A stretch of DNA of 64,000 nucleotides from Astropecten irregularis (lineage: Eukaryota; Echinodermata; Asteroidea; Paxillosida; Astropectinidae). The stretch is taken from contig OZ020260.1 in assembly GCA_963971285.1 (NCBI GenBank), positions 5,304,798 through 5,368,797 on the forward strand, in the 5' to 3' direction. Below are positions 21,150 through 31,690 of the stretch, piece by piece. A program made the position numbers and the translations under genes. Numbering within the stretch: the stretch's first letter is position 1; every line of letters begins with the position of its first letter. The notes under the pieces are model-generated. The model searched no databases, had not been told where the DNA came from, and saw nothing but the letters and a program-made list of their open reading frames with translations.

Positions 21150-21213
21150 CAATGGTAGTATCATACTTTGGTTTTTGTCAAAGAAATGCTGATTCATGGG
21201 CAAAAATATCAAA
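21150..21213 (+). mobile_element. T2-like MITE, subfamily a, 5' fragment
   Basis: 'ggtagtatcatactttggtt' continues to 'atgggcaaaaatatcaaa', then identity to T2a stops abruptly. Confidence 0.7.
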
Positions 21214-21311
21214 CCACCATCATAAGCCATATCCGATGTAAGACTAAAGCTTATTTGGCTTAAATTTGTGTGCGTCACATTTTGTGAAAGTGGCAGCAGC
21301 CTCTTTCCATA

Positions 21312-21540
21312 GGACCTTTATGAAATGAGGCTTGAGGCTATAGCTTGGGATTTATTTTGTGTCTTAAATGAAATGAAGGGTTTCAGATACATGGCAAAGC
21401 CTGGATCCTTCATTTGGCTTTGTCACGTGTGGCTCATTTGGCTTTGTCACGTGTGGCCCAATCCCTTGTTTTCGTTTTGTGGGCTTCAAATAGTGAAATA
21501 AGTCCCAAGCCTAGCCTCAAGCTTGCCTTCATAAAGGCCC
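21312..21540. mobile_element. F foldback MITE, copy 2
   Basis: Ends 'ggacctttatgaaatgaggc' and 'gccttcataaaggccc' are flanked by ATA (21309-21311 and 21541-21543). The stem includes 'gaggcttgaggcta' and 'tagcctcaagc'. The loop side contains a perfect tandem duplication of a 24-bp unit starting 'ctcatttggctttgtcacgt'. Confidence 0.7.
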
Positions 21541-21817
21541 ATAGATAAGTCATCAAGCCCTAACCCAGCTTTTTTATGCACACTATTAATGTGTGTAGAA
21601 AATGGATGGGTCTGTCAACAGTTACGTTGATGATTTTGCATGGTATGATTTTTCTCCTAATGACAAACCTCATTGAAGATCCGAGTCCTGTGATGTAAAA
21701 AGGGGCAATTCCATTCATTTTCTAGATTTTGTTGTTTCCTTTCTTCAACATTCAAATATTAATCATACGCCCCAACTCATAAATTATGCCAAGCTTGCAT
21801 TCTCATCCTTTTATATA

Positions 21818-22184
21818 AAAGGTAGCTTCATACTTTGTGTTTTTGTCAAAGAAATGCTGATTCGTGTGCACAAATATCAAGACAGATACAGGAACAGTCA
21901 ACTGTGAATATTTTAGTCCCATACGGTGCCAACTTTTTGAGAAAACAGTAAAAAACACTCCAGTTATTTTGAAATCTATTCACAGGTGTTTGGATCTCAC
22001 TCCGAGATCAAAACTGTTTTAGATCTTTGGTTTTACTCTTGTCTGAATTTAAATAAAGCATTTCAGGCAGAACAATTTTAACAGTATGTTTCTACCATCA
22101 ACATCTTTATACCCTGTAAGTTGTAGGTAAATCTGTTTAGATTTCTGCTTTGGTATGCTAACAAAGTATGATTGTATACCTTTA
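21818..22184 (+). mobile_element. T2-like MITE, subfamily a
   Basis: 'aaaggtagcttcatactttg' to 'acaaagtatgattgtatacc' plus TTTAA. Central dyad here is GGATCTCACTCCGAGATC, differing in sequence from other copies but still symmetrical. Confidence 0.8.
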
Positions 22185-22429
22185 AGCATGTACACATGTA
22201 CTACTTTCAGATGTATGCCATGCCTTGAATACGGATCATTCCACCAGGAACGGGGGCTGAGACACCATTTGTCAAGTTGTCATCTACAAACTCGTAAACA
22301 TTATACTCTTATAATTTATACCCACACACTCGATCATTCTAATTGTCCCAGTTTTGACTTACAGCCATATCCTATACTTTGACTCCTAATTAGTTTATTT
22401 TTACGTTCAAGGTGCGGATCGATTTCATT
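22185..22429. other. Non-coding spacer
   Basis: No feature found. Confidence 0.3.
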
Positions 22430-22562
22430 GGTAATTTGATGAACAGCTGCATGTTGACACTTTTTAATTAATTATTTCAATGCAAGTGATAAACGGCTGC
22501 AAACTGCTCATCTACCAAAATATTGACTTAGAAATAACATGGATCTTTCTCAAAGGCTAAAT
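22430..22562 (-). repeat. Family X copy, minus strand
   Basis: 'tgataaacggctgcaaactg' and 'ctcatctaccaaaatattga' followed by 'atggatctttctcaaaggct' match the complement of the X element tail and head at 53779-53910, with the central stem mostly lost. Confidence 0.5.
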
Positions 22563-22845
22563 GACAAGAGGACAAGAACATGCAAGTAAAGATACACATA
22601 AATGGATGAGAGGATCAGAAAAAAGGAGACAGAGTGACCAGGGAAACAGGGAAAGCTAGCCAATAAAGCTGGGAAACCACAAAGAGAGGATGGTGTGGGC
22701 AAACATTATCAGGGGAATGGGACAATTAAATAATTTTACAATAAATGGACCTGTATACACCGATCCTATGGCACGAGTACTGTCCGCCATTACTGCAGTG
22801 TCTCCGCCTGCCTTTTGTCCGGCAACAAACAAATTTACGCTCCGC

Positions 22846-22914
22846 CGCACTCTATAATTGTAGGGTGTACGTCCCATGATTAGGGGACGTACACCCTGCA
22901 ATATAGAGTGCGGC
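22846..22914. repeat. Palindrome, about 32-bp arms
   Basis: The left arm runs 'ccgcactctataattgtagg' then 'gtgtacgtccc'; after a 7-base loop the complement 'ggggacgtacaccctgcaat' 'atagagtgcgg' follows. Two mismatches or so between arms. It lies immediately before the minisatellite. Confidence 0.8.
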
Positions 22915-22916
22915 TC

Positions 22917-23455
22917 CAGATACCCTTCCCAGCGACCCTCCCAGAGACCCTCACAGGAACCCTCCCAGAGACCCTTCAAGAGAACCTTCAAGACACCCTC
23001 CCATAGACCCTTCAGAGAAGCTTGCAGAAATCTCCACAATGACCCTCCCCAGAGGAACTTCCCAGAGACCCTCCCAGAGACCCTCCCAGAAACCCTCCCA
23101 GAGACCCTTCAAGAGAACCTTCAAGACACCCTCCCATAGACCCCCAGAGAAGCTTGAGGAAATCTCCTCAATGACCCTCCCCAGAGGAACTTCCCAGAGT
23201 CCTTCCCAGAGAGTCTCTAGAGACCCTTCAAGACACACCCTCCCAGAGACCCTTAGAGAACCTTGCAGAATGATCCCCACAGAGACCTTCCCCAGAGGAA
23301 CTTCCCAGCGACCCTCCCAGAGATCATCCCAGGAATCCTCCCAGAGACACTCCCAGAGAACCACCCAGAGACACTCCCGGAGAACCACCCAGAGTCCTTT
23401 CCAGAGTCACTCCCAGATAACCTCCCAGAGACCTTCCCAAACATCTTCCCTGAGG
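22917..23455. repeat. Minisatellite of about 12-bp CCCAGAGACCCT units with long super-period
   Basis: Variants of CCCAGAGACCCT repeat throughout. A longer block ('gacccttcaagagaaccttc', 'aagacaccctcccatagacc', 'agaagcttg', 'caatgaccctccccagagga') recurs at about 135-bp spacing. Because the unit is 12 bp, several frames on both strands stay open (PSQR-like, ETLP-like, and minus-strand GL/WE-rich). This openness is a property of the repeat and not evidence of a gene. Confidence 0.85.
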
Positions 23456-24069
23456 TGGCATACATATTCCCCTTACACATGTAATTATGATGCTACCCAT
23501 CATTCAACACTAGAGGTCTGCACATAACAGGCACGTAGTCCCCTCTCCAGGGATAGAAATATTTCCACTTAGCTGGCATACACAATCTGGTGCTTGCTTC
23601 CTCCCTCCCCAAATGACTCACGAAATGTCTTCTCTCCAGATGCAACCCTAGCCTTGCTCAAGCACACCGAGAGAGGAGGAGACAGACCACAAAATACCCT
23701 CTGAACTTTTCCCCTCAGTTGAAACATATGGTGTGCGCGAGCTTTTTGACGTACACAGAAAATGACGCAATCCCAAACTCAGTAAGCTATCACTTTTCAG
23801 CCTGTCAGACAAAGTAAATCACCACACATTTCTGACTCTCTCGGAGCCCATCATGATGTCTTGTCCATAGGGGCAGGAATCCCTTTGGGAGACTCTTTCC
23901 AGGAGGGGATTTACTTGAACATTCAACAATGTCAAGGTCGCAATACAGCATCTGTAGATTGACTCTCGTAATAAGACAGCGTAATGATTGCACGTAACAT
24001 TTTCTTTCTTTTTTTGTTAATACCATACACAATCTAAAGGATCCATTTCAAATGCAGGTTTTTTTAATT
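23456..24069. other. Non-coding stretch, nothing recognised
   Basis: No supported gene or repeat copy. Confidence 0.35.
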
Positions 24070-24435
24070 AAAAGGTACAGTACAGGATTGATAACATACC
24101 CAAACAGAAATGTGCACAGATTTTCCTAAAACTTACAGGATATGAAGATGGTGATGGTAGAAACATACCGTTAAAATCTTTCTGCCTGAAATGCTGTATT
24201 TATCCAGAATAGAGTTAAACCAATGACCAAAAACAATTTTGATCTTTGAAAGATACAAAATAACAGTGAAAAGATTTTAAAAATACCATGGCTGTTTTTC
24301 ACTGTTTTCTCAAAAAGTGGGCACCGTAAGGGACTGAAATTTTCACAGATGACTGTTACTGTATCTTCCTTGATATCTTTGCCCATGAATCTGCATTTCT
24401 TTGATAAAAACCAAAGTATGATCTACTACCTTTAA
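24070..24435 (-). mobile_element. Chimeric T2-like MITE (subfamily b end, subfamily a end)
   Basis: The left terminus 'aggtacagtacaggattg' is the subfamily b right end inverted, while the right terminus 'aaagtatgatctactacct' is subfamily a. The element lies between two TTAATTAAA stretches. The interior 'aaaaagtgggcaccgtaagg' is subfamily a. Confidence 0.75.
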
Positions 24436-24708
24436 TTAAAATCCAATTCTAATGTAAAGCCATGGTATTAGCTGCACAGGCACTGTGTACTGTTGTATTT
24501 GAAAATAAAAAGAAAGACATAATTGGGAAGCAAATATAAAAGAATAATTTCAGGTGCTAATAATCAGGAAATTAATTGCTGTTTCTCGGAAGCGCGTATC
24601 ACTGAATGACTGAATCCATTTTCTGTATTGATTTATCAATATAATTGATTGAGTGACATCACACTCAGCTGCTAATTGCAATGAATGCATTGTACAGTAT
24701 GCTGTAAT
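24436..24708. other. Non-coding spacer
   Basis: No feature found; AT-rich. Confidence 0.3.
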
Positions 24709-25043
24709 AAAGGTAGTATCATACTTTTGTAGCATGCCAAAACAGAAATCATCACAGATTCACCTATAAGTTACAGGGTATGAAGATGGTGGTGGTAGAA
24801 ACGTACTGTTAAATTTGTTCTGCCTGATATGCTGTATTTATCCAGAAAAGAGCATTTTAAAACCAAAGTCCAAAAAACTCCTGTGAATAGATTTGAAAAT
24901 ACCCTGAGCGTTTTTCACTGTTTTCTCAAAATGTGGGCACCGTATGGGACTGATGACTGTTACTGTATCTTTCTTGATATTTTTGCCCATGAATCTGCAT
25001 TTACTTAATGGCAAAAAACCCAAAGTATGAAGTTATTACCTTG
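24709..25043 (-). mobile_element. T2-like MITE, subfamily a
   Basis: 'aaaggtagtatcatactttt' to 'caaagtatgaagttattacc' plus TTGAA. It has deletions in the central dyad and in the GGGACTGAAAT block. Confidence 0.75.
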
Positions 25044-25149
25044 AAAGGTATAGTGCTGAATTGGTAAAAAGTAATAATCACTCAAAAGAAAAGGTTGTTT
25101 AGTTCCTTCTGTAGAATATTTCCCTTTTTATATAAAATTCTGTCATAAT

Positions 25150-25320
25150 CAGGAAAAATTTACCGGAGTAGTATTCAAAACTGCGACCCCCGGAATACTG
25201 TTAGTGTTACAGTGCTCAACGGAGCTATCCAGCCCTATGTTGGTGGTGTCCCTAATAGTCAATTATCTTTGTTCATTTGGCAGTCAGAAGCCATGAAACC
25301 ACTCATGTAGCATCATATCA
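25150..25320 (-). repeat. tRNA-derived SINE, family 1, degraded
   Basis: 'gagctatccagccctatgtt' and 'ggtggtgtccctaatagtca' match the minus-strand family 1 copy at 27721-27790. The B-box region is badly mutated. Confidence 0.6.
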
Positions 25321-25870
25321 AAACTAAACTCAGAAAAAACTTGTACAAACCTATGAATAACAAAAAGACGTCATTTGCTGTTTGCTTGAAGACGCAAACA
25401 CTGATTTTTGACTTTGAGAAGTTGCTGTGATATTTTGAAAAATAGATGATCAGAATTTACGGCGACCCTCTTCCAAGAAGAAATCCCAACATGATCGTGG
25501 AATGATGTGATATATACCTTTCAAACATCAACGGGTCAGCTATGCTTGTTATGCTAGGGATGTAAACATGATTGAATGGACTTGTAATGCATCTTGTTGC
25601 TCAGTAGCCCCAGACTCCCCTCACAGCAAACCCATGGGAGTGTTAAGTGACGCTCTTGGCATTACATCATGTAAAGACTTGGCCCCTGCGCAAAGTGTAC
25701 GTGATGTTGAAAACAGCATTAGAATTGTTTGATTTAATAACACGCTGGCCGAGTAACATTCATCACATTGCTTCAGATGTGTTTATTGTGTTGTAATTGG
25801 CTTTAATGTAAATAACATTAAATGCTAGGTGGGGGGATGGGACAGCCCCGCCCCCAAAAAGGTCTAGCAA
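25321..25870. other. Non-coding stretch, nothing recognised
   Basis: No feature found. Confidence 0.3.
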
Positions 25871-26354
25871 TACAGTGGAATGCCACAAACACTGCTATAG
25901 AGGTTATTCACAGACGTCATAAAATCACATGATTGGCTGTCAAGCTTTTTCTATGTTGTCCATGGTTACACGTAGGATACTGTACGTTGCGTATGCACTG
26001 AAGCATATTGTTTCGCGCGTGCAGTCATTGTGCTTGATGGCAAATGAAATTATGTGAATACCTTCTATACCGAACATTTTGCTACACCGAACATCATCCT
26101 TGGCTCCCAATTTTTTACGTGCTATGTATAGGAATGCTGAACGTCTAATGATGAGGACTAGAATAAGCTAGTCAAAACGTGAGACTTTACAAAAAGTGTT
26201 AACAAAATAGAAGTGCGAAAGTACGAACGATTCTTACATGGTGTTTCCGCAAACCGATCCACAATGCTGAACAGTGTGCACTGTAACGAACGACCACTAT
26301 AACAAACCATTTCGGTGCATCCCGGCATGTTTGTTATAGTGGCGTTCCACTGTA
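25871..26354. mobile_element. Tc1/mariner-pogo-like MITE with nested element
   Basis: Termini 'tacagtggaatgccac' and 'gtggcgttccactgta'. Shares 'catcatccttggctcccaat' and 'gtgcatcccggcatgtttgt' with copies at 2832 and 30125. The hammerhead-core element at 26143-26262 inserted into it. Confidence 0.7.
26133..26272 (+). mobile_element. Hammerhead-core short element, complete, with 10-bp target duplication
   Basis: AATGCTGAAC occurs at 26133-26142 and again at 26263-26272, bounding a 120-bp insert. The insert begins 'gtctaatgatgag', continues with stem GACTA (26156-26160) / TAGTC (26169-26173) and CAAAACGT (mutated GAAAC), and ends 'gtgtttccgcaaaccgatcc' 'ac'. Target duplications of this length fit target-primed retrotransposition. 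No coding capacity, so it must be non-autonomous or a 5'-truncated tail of a longer element such as a Penelope-like element (inference). Confidence 0.75.
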
Positions 26355-27660
26355 GAAACTATTTTATGATGATACTTGTTGTGTTGTGAGGTTTGGACAA
26401 GAACAAGATTGGAGTTTATAGACATCAAATTTAAAGCTTGTTGTCTTGCTGTGTTGGTTTACCCTCAGGCAAAGTTGAAACATGGAAAATATTGATTGGC
26501 TGACCACACCAAAACGAAACAAAATTTTGAGTAGTGTCTTTGCGTCAATTTGCTGCGTAGGATCGTGGTCATATACGTATTATGGCCACAGGGTGTTTTT
26601 AAGGCAATAGAGTGTTTTGGCCAGGGCAAGATGTGCACAAAATATATACAGGTGGGTGTCGCCGGAGTCAAGTGTTTTTCCAACTCCCCCCAGCCCTCCC
26701 TTTTGATATAAAGATACCCTCCCTGTCAGATGGGGGAGGGGAGTCTTGAGCAGATGGTGTGAAGTCTGCCCCCGGGGGTGGGGGATGTGCTTGCCTGCCC
26801 TCTCTTCTCAGATCTGATATGTACTGACAACATCCATGTGCCGATATTTGTAGATTGTAATCTTCCTCTTTGACAGGAAGTTGAGATCCGATGTACATGT
26901 TTAATACTCGTATGTTCTTCATCATCAAACCTTATCATCAAGATGGAACTGTTTGGACTTGTGGCAACCAGCAACTCCGTCCGTGTTGTATTTGTGCGGG
27001 CCACCAAGCCGATCGGAATTGAAGGCTTGCCAAAATGCCTGCAAGCCATTTTTATCCAGTTTGTTAAATATTTCAGTGATTAATAAGACAAATCAAGAAA
27101 ACTTTTGCCTTCCCAAAATGTTTGCGTTCAAATCCAACGGGCCATTTTCAGTGTCCAGTCAAAAAAAAGGAAACCAAACCGCTACAAAATATCAAGTTGC
27201 TCCTCGGTCATTTTACCATCCACTTCAAGATTCTTAAGTTGCTCCAGTCCAAAAGGAGGGCTTTGGGAAATGTATACAGGAAATGAATCTGTTTTGCCAG
27301 TGTCCAGAAACACTTGAATACTCCGGCCGGTGTCTAGTGTTCTGTCGCCCCCTGTCATATCCCTCGCCGACGACGCCACGCTTCAAGGCGGTCCCCCCTG
27401 GCTTATCTCATCTCATCTCCAGCAGCACCGTATCTTCTACTCCAGGTGGAGTTTCTCATTTGAAAATATGATGATTTAGATTTAGGGTCAGTCTGACAAA
27501 TATTTGAACGTGTAGAGAGGAAGGGGTACTTGGAGGAATGGGGTTATCAACCGCAAGTTTTATTTTGGGTGAGAAATTTGTCAATCTTCCAACTCTTTCT
27601 CCCATCGTGTGTTATTGAATGAAGATGATGACAAGGCTTATTATTTTTATTTTATATACA
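26355..27660. other. Non-coding stretch, nothing recognised
   Basis: Several open frames on the minus strand (26465-27049) lack domains or splice context. CpG is somewhat higher at 27320-27420, without a convincing promoter. Confidence 0.3.
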
Positions 27661-27795
27661 TTGAAAAGTGAACAAAGAAAAATTTACTGGAGCGGGATTC
27701 GAACCAGTGACCTCCTGAAAACCGTATAGGCGCTCTGCCAACTGAGCTATCCAGCCCTACGTTGGTGGTGTCCCTGAATAGTCAATTATCGTTGC
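27661..27795 (-). repeat. tRNA-derived SINE, family 1, well-preserved minus copy
   Basis: Complement of the family 1 core: 'ggagcgggattcgaaccagt' (B-box) and 'ctgccaactgagctatccag' (A-box), with the tail 'attgaaaagtgaacaaag' on the left. Confidence 0.75.
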
Positions 27796-28303
27796 AAAGG
27801 GAGGCCCAAGTGCCTTGTCATAAACTTTTTTATACGAGCAACTCGAAATAGAGAAAGCCATTGGAACTGTATGCTAAAAAAGAGAACATTTAGACATTTG
27901 CCTGACAGCATGTCTCTGAACACTGTTCCCTCCAGGTTATGTGAAAATTGAAAGTTGAAGGCTTTTATTTTTCATCTCCAAGATTTCCTGAAACTGATTG
28001 CCTGTAGATTGCCTCATCTGTCCCAACACCAAGACACACTAAGAAATTTATAGGATAATAAAAAAACAGCAATAAGACTCTCGGCCATGAGTTATAGGTT
28101 TCATTTGAAAGACAGCGCCTTGGGTTTTGTTTTTGTATAAATCGTGAAATATTGTATCCATTGGTGTGGAAGTTATCGTCTTTCAAGTTTGAAATTAATG
28201 AAGATATAAATAGCTCATCGGCCCAAGTTGGAAACATTTTATGGAGTGTTTTATTTTATCATGGAATATAAACCACAAAGGAAACTGACTGGATTAATTT
28301 TAA
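27796..28303. other. Non-coding stretch, nothing recognised
   Basis: No feature found. Confidence 0.3.
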
Positions 28304-28377
28304 AGTCATTGAAAAGTGAATATAAAAAAATTGACTGGAGCGGGATTCGAACCAGTGACTCGCTGCAAAACCGTAGA
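28304..28377 (-). repeat. tRNA-derived SINE, family 1, truncated
   Basis: 'agtcattgaaaagtgaa' and 'tggagcgggattcgaaccag' match family 1; the A-box half is lost beyond 'aaaccgtaga'. Confidence 0.65.
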
Positions 28378-28700
28378 AATTATGGACCTGCTAAAATGAC
28401 AATGAACCCTTCCGGCCTGTCAATCAAACTGTGCGCATTAACCAATTGAAGAATGACTTTTAATCAGGTGACCACAAAAGCCTTGGTCAAACTCGGTCAC
28501 AGCTGTATGTAACACACACACATGGGCGGGGCTTAAGAGCAAAGCCCGAACGGTCCATCCTCTATCCAAGCCAAGTGTTTTTTAACAAGTAAACCTTTTT
28601 TTTTTTAGGTTTTGGGGTCAATGGTGGGAAAGGGTGATGATGTATGCATTTGCATTGGTGTTCAAACTGTTGACTAATGACAAAAGGGACAATAGAGTCC

Positions 28701-28870
28701 ACAATAGTGGTCCGCACTCGAGCTATTTATAGAATACGCCCTTTTTATCGACAGCTATACCAGGATGTTCGGACAAATTGCACAACGTTTACATTTAAGT
28801 TGGGTATATGACGTACGGCTTGTTTGTCCGAATATCTGAATGTGATGTCACAAGCGTGCAGCCTTATTGT
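28701..28870 (+). mobile_element. U-subfamily CRE-related MITE, copy 1
   Basis: 'aatagtggtccgcactcgag' and 'ctatttatagaatacgccct' to 'acaagcgtgcagccttattg'. Aligns with 49565-49733. The CRE-like site is mutated to TGATGTCA. Confidence 0.65.
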
Positions 28871-29677
28871 TAAAAGGTCCATGTTTGGAAAGCAATGTAC
28901 AAAACCAATGGAGCTGCTGCCCCAAAGTTTACGTCCAAACAAAAGAGGAACAATATTAGGGGGTCCATGATTGCATTTGCACACCTGGTTGTGTAGTTTG
29001 GAAGCACTGATTGCTGAATGCAAACAGATAATTCATTCTTCCTACAAAATATCAAAACACTTTCGATCTCGGGCTGTGCTCCGTGGTCATATATGGGTTG
29101 ATGTGGCTGGCAGCCAAGGGCGCCCATGAATGTCACGGATCCATGCACGCGACATAAACAAAGCACGCATAAAATGACAAAGTTTCAAATGCCACGGAAA
29201 CGAAGCTGGCTACTATCCAGTCTTTTGCAAGTCTTTTTTTCAACATCGCTGTTATCTTCTTTCGTTCCTAAACATTCTCCTGGGTGGGTGGTGGGGGAGG
29301 GGGGTCAGATGTTGATTCAGCTGAAGTTAGGTTGTATTCACACACAGTGTTTGCGAACAAAAGATAACATGTGTAATTGCCTGCAGGGCATCTGTGCAAA
29401 AGTCACGAAAAACATACATCATTGGATCACCATTTTGTAGGTCACTTACATTCACACCGCCCTCTAAACAACACTGTTTGAGGATCAAGTTTCATTTCTA
29501 AGTTGTGACTGTAATATGAGCCATATTAAGTATTGGACATTTTTCTTTTGCTGTCTCTGCTACCATCATTTGGACTCGACAGCATGGTTAATTAAAGTAG
29601 GGAACCCAGGAAATGTGTGCATTCAGACAGCCAACATCCATCTCTGTTTAATAGCTCCCAGCAATGTTAGCTGCAAT
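28871..29677. other. Non-coding stretch, nothing recognised
   Basis: No feature found; a G-run lies near 29285-29302. Confidence 0.3.
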
Positions 29678-29997
29678 GGGCCCAATTTCAAGTTACGGCC
29701 TATTTTTTGTGCTTACGTGGTACTGCGTGTCAAATCTATTTCATTGAATCTGTAAGCATGACTTTCGGTGTTTAATCAGTTTAAAATCAGTTTAAAATAT
29801 CAATATTCTTCGCTAATAGCGAAGAATATTGATATTTTTGTCTGCTAACACGCTGTCGTTTGCATTGTACAGAAACCCCTTGCTTAGCATAGCGAGAGAG
29901 AAAACTCCCCTGTTAAATACGCTAACCATAAGCAAAAGTCTGCTATCGTAAGCCAAGAAAATTTTGCTTACAGTAACGGATTCCATGGAATTGAGCC
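29678..29997. mobile_element. H2 hairpin MITE, copy 2
   Basis: Starts 'gggcccaatttcaagttacg' and ends 'ggattccatggaattgagcc'. It carries 'gtaagca', 'ctatcgtaagcc' and 'tgcttacagtaac' arms related to 8042-8232. A perfect short hairpin (29795-29837) sits at its centre. Confidence 0.6.
29795..29837. repeat. Perfect hairpin, 21-bp arms, 1-nt centre
   Basis: Arm 'aaatatcaatattcttcgct' plus A, centre A at 29816, then the exact complement ending at 29837. AT-rich and capable of cruciform extrusion. Confidence 0.9.
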
Positions 29998-30000
29998 CTG

Positions 30001-30122
30001 GGGCCGATTTCACTAACGCTTTCCAAATCCATCGCTTATAAACAGAAAATTTACATAGCAATTTTCCGTTTAGCGATGGATTTAGGCTTAGCGATGATTT
30101 TAAGTGTTAGTGAAATTGGCCC
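30001..30122. mobile_element. H3 hairpin MITE, copy 2
   Basis: 'gggccgatttcactaacgct' to 'gtgttagtgaaattggccc', sharing the TTTAGCGATGGATTT arm with 14022-14168. One arm is shortened. CTG lies on the left and CAG on the right, so the flank duplication is imperfect or shared with the adjoining H2. Confidence 0.8.
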
Positions 30123-30124
30123 CA

Positions 30125-30285
30125 GGAATACCATTATACCGATCATTCGGCTAAACCGTATATCATCCTTGGCTCTTAAGTTTTGTGCGCAAAACATTGT
30201 TCTCTAAATTCGCTATAACGAACAGCTGCTATAACAGACAATATCTGTGGATCCCATCATGTTTGTTATACTGGCGTTACACTGT
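30125..30285. mobile_element. Tc1/mariner-pogo-like MITE, short copy
   Basis: 'ggaataccattatacc' to 'ctggcgttacactgta', with 'atcatccttggctc' and 'gctataacagacaatatctg' shared with copies at 2832 and 25871. Abuts the H3 element. Confidence 0.65.
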
Positions 30286-30520
30286 ACTCCTGTGAACGTA
30301 TAACAGAGTTGTGGTGCCTATAATGCTTTGAAATAAACCCAGAGCTGTATATTGTTCCTCGTTTTCATCGAGCACGTTGGTCGTCATCCAATTCATTTAA
30401 ATCTTTTTGAAATTGATTAGTATGTACCCCTGAGGTGACAAATGAAAAGGAGAAGAAGAATCAAAACAAAACAAAAACTAAACAAAACACCCAGAATTGC
30501 TCTCATAGTTCTTCGTCCTG

Positions 30521-30665
30521 GGGCCGATTTCATAAAGCTCTGCGACGTGTTGCAACTCGATTTGTGACACGTCCTAGCTGCAACGCGTCACATCTATGCG
30601 GGAGTCCATAGAGAAAGGATGCGTCTTAACTCTGCGACGCGTCGTAAGTTTTATGAAATCGGTCC
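30521..30665. mobile_element. H4 hairpin MITE (GCGACGCGT arms)
   Basis: Starts 'gggccgatttcataaagctc' and ends 'gttttatgaaatcggtcc', with arms containing CTGCGACG and complement. CTG flanks both sides (30518-30520 and 30666-30668). No other copy of this stem type in the window. Confidence 0.75.
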
Positions 30666-30669
30666 CTGG

Positions 30670-31535
30670 TCGCTTGACTCGCTTCTTCCTGTCAGCAACA
30701 CTGAGACCCTCGGGCCATTGGTCAGCGACTTCAGCCCTCTTCATTGCTCACTTATTGCATCCACATCTAGTCCTGTCGTCCAGCATCACCCTCAATTTAA
30801 CTTGTCATGGCCAGCGATTGATAGTCCGATGGCCGGCCGGGCAGTCTCGAGTCCCTGTTAAGATACCATCCATTAATATTAATAAAACTGCTTGCTGGTT
30901 CAATGGCAAAGTCTCCACTTGACGATTTTGTTTGTGTTTTTTAGGGGCTTTCACCTTTGCTATTTTTTTTATCAAGACTCTGGCTTTGATCACGGTAGTT
31001 GCTTTTGTCTGCGTCACAAGATTGGTCCACATTGATGTTAATCTTTAATTTCGGCTTTCTCATCGTTTCTTTTTTTTTTATTTTTTTTTTAGTCCCTTTG
31101 GAAGCCTGTTCAAGAGAGCATATATTATTGGATTTTGGCGGGACCACTCTTGTTTGATCATGTTTCCATAGCAACAGATGCATCTCATTTTGATCTGTAG
31201 ACCTTTCTTTTGTTTACAAACACTGACATGCTGGTTGGCAATACTTGGCATGGGTGGCCAAATGTTGCAAATCATTTCGTCTTCTTGACAGATGGCGTGA
31301 CCAAATTCAACATTTTTACAAACTTTCCATAGCTTGGTTGGCAAAAACTTGGGCTGTGACGTTGCAAAAGAAAGCTCCATACATAAGAATTGTAACTGAA
31401 TGTGCACATGTGACAGATTTTTGGTTAATTGAAGCCCAGCCAAGCCCTCCTTAGCTAAAACTTACTGAGTGTATTCAGAGATTTTCTTGATTTGTGACAA
31501 TATGTAGGCCTACCTGCTACCAGACTGAATCAGGC
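30670..31535. other. Non-coding stretch, nothing recognised
   Basis: T-runs near 31069-31091; no supported gene. Confidence 0.3.
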
Positions 31536-31538
31536 CTG

Positions 31539-31674
31539 GGGTGATATCACAAAGCCCTACAATCGATCCTAACTTGAGTTACGAAGGATAACCCATTGTA
31601 ATCTTACATAGGACTGCAATGAATTATGTCCTACGATTGATAGTAAGTTATGATGAGTTTGGTGAAATTGATCC
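31539..31674. mobile_element. H5 hairpin MITE (ACTCGAGTTACGA arms), copy 1
   Basis: 'gggtgatatcacaaagccct' to 'gtttggtgaaattgatcc' with CTG on both sides (31536-31538 and 31675-31677). Arm blocks 'acaatcgatcctaacttgag' and 'cctacgattgatagtaagtt' pair imperfectly. Relatives are at 40087, 50825 and 54238. Confidence 0.75.
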
Positions 31675-31690
31675 CTGGAAGAATAACTTT

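Noticed and set aside
23039-23527. 162-codon frame rich in PSQR repeats, with companions on both strands
   Set aside because: Open only because the minisatellite unit is 12 bp; all frames are equally repetitive.
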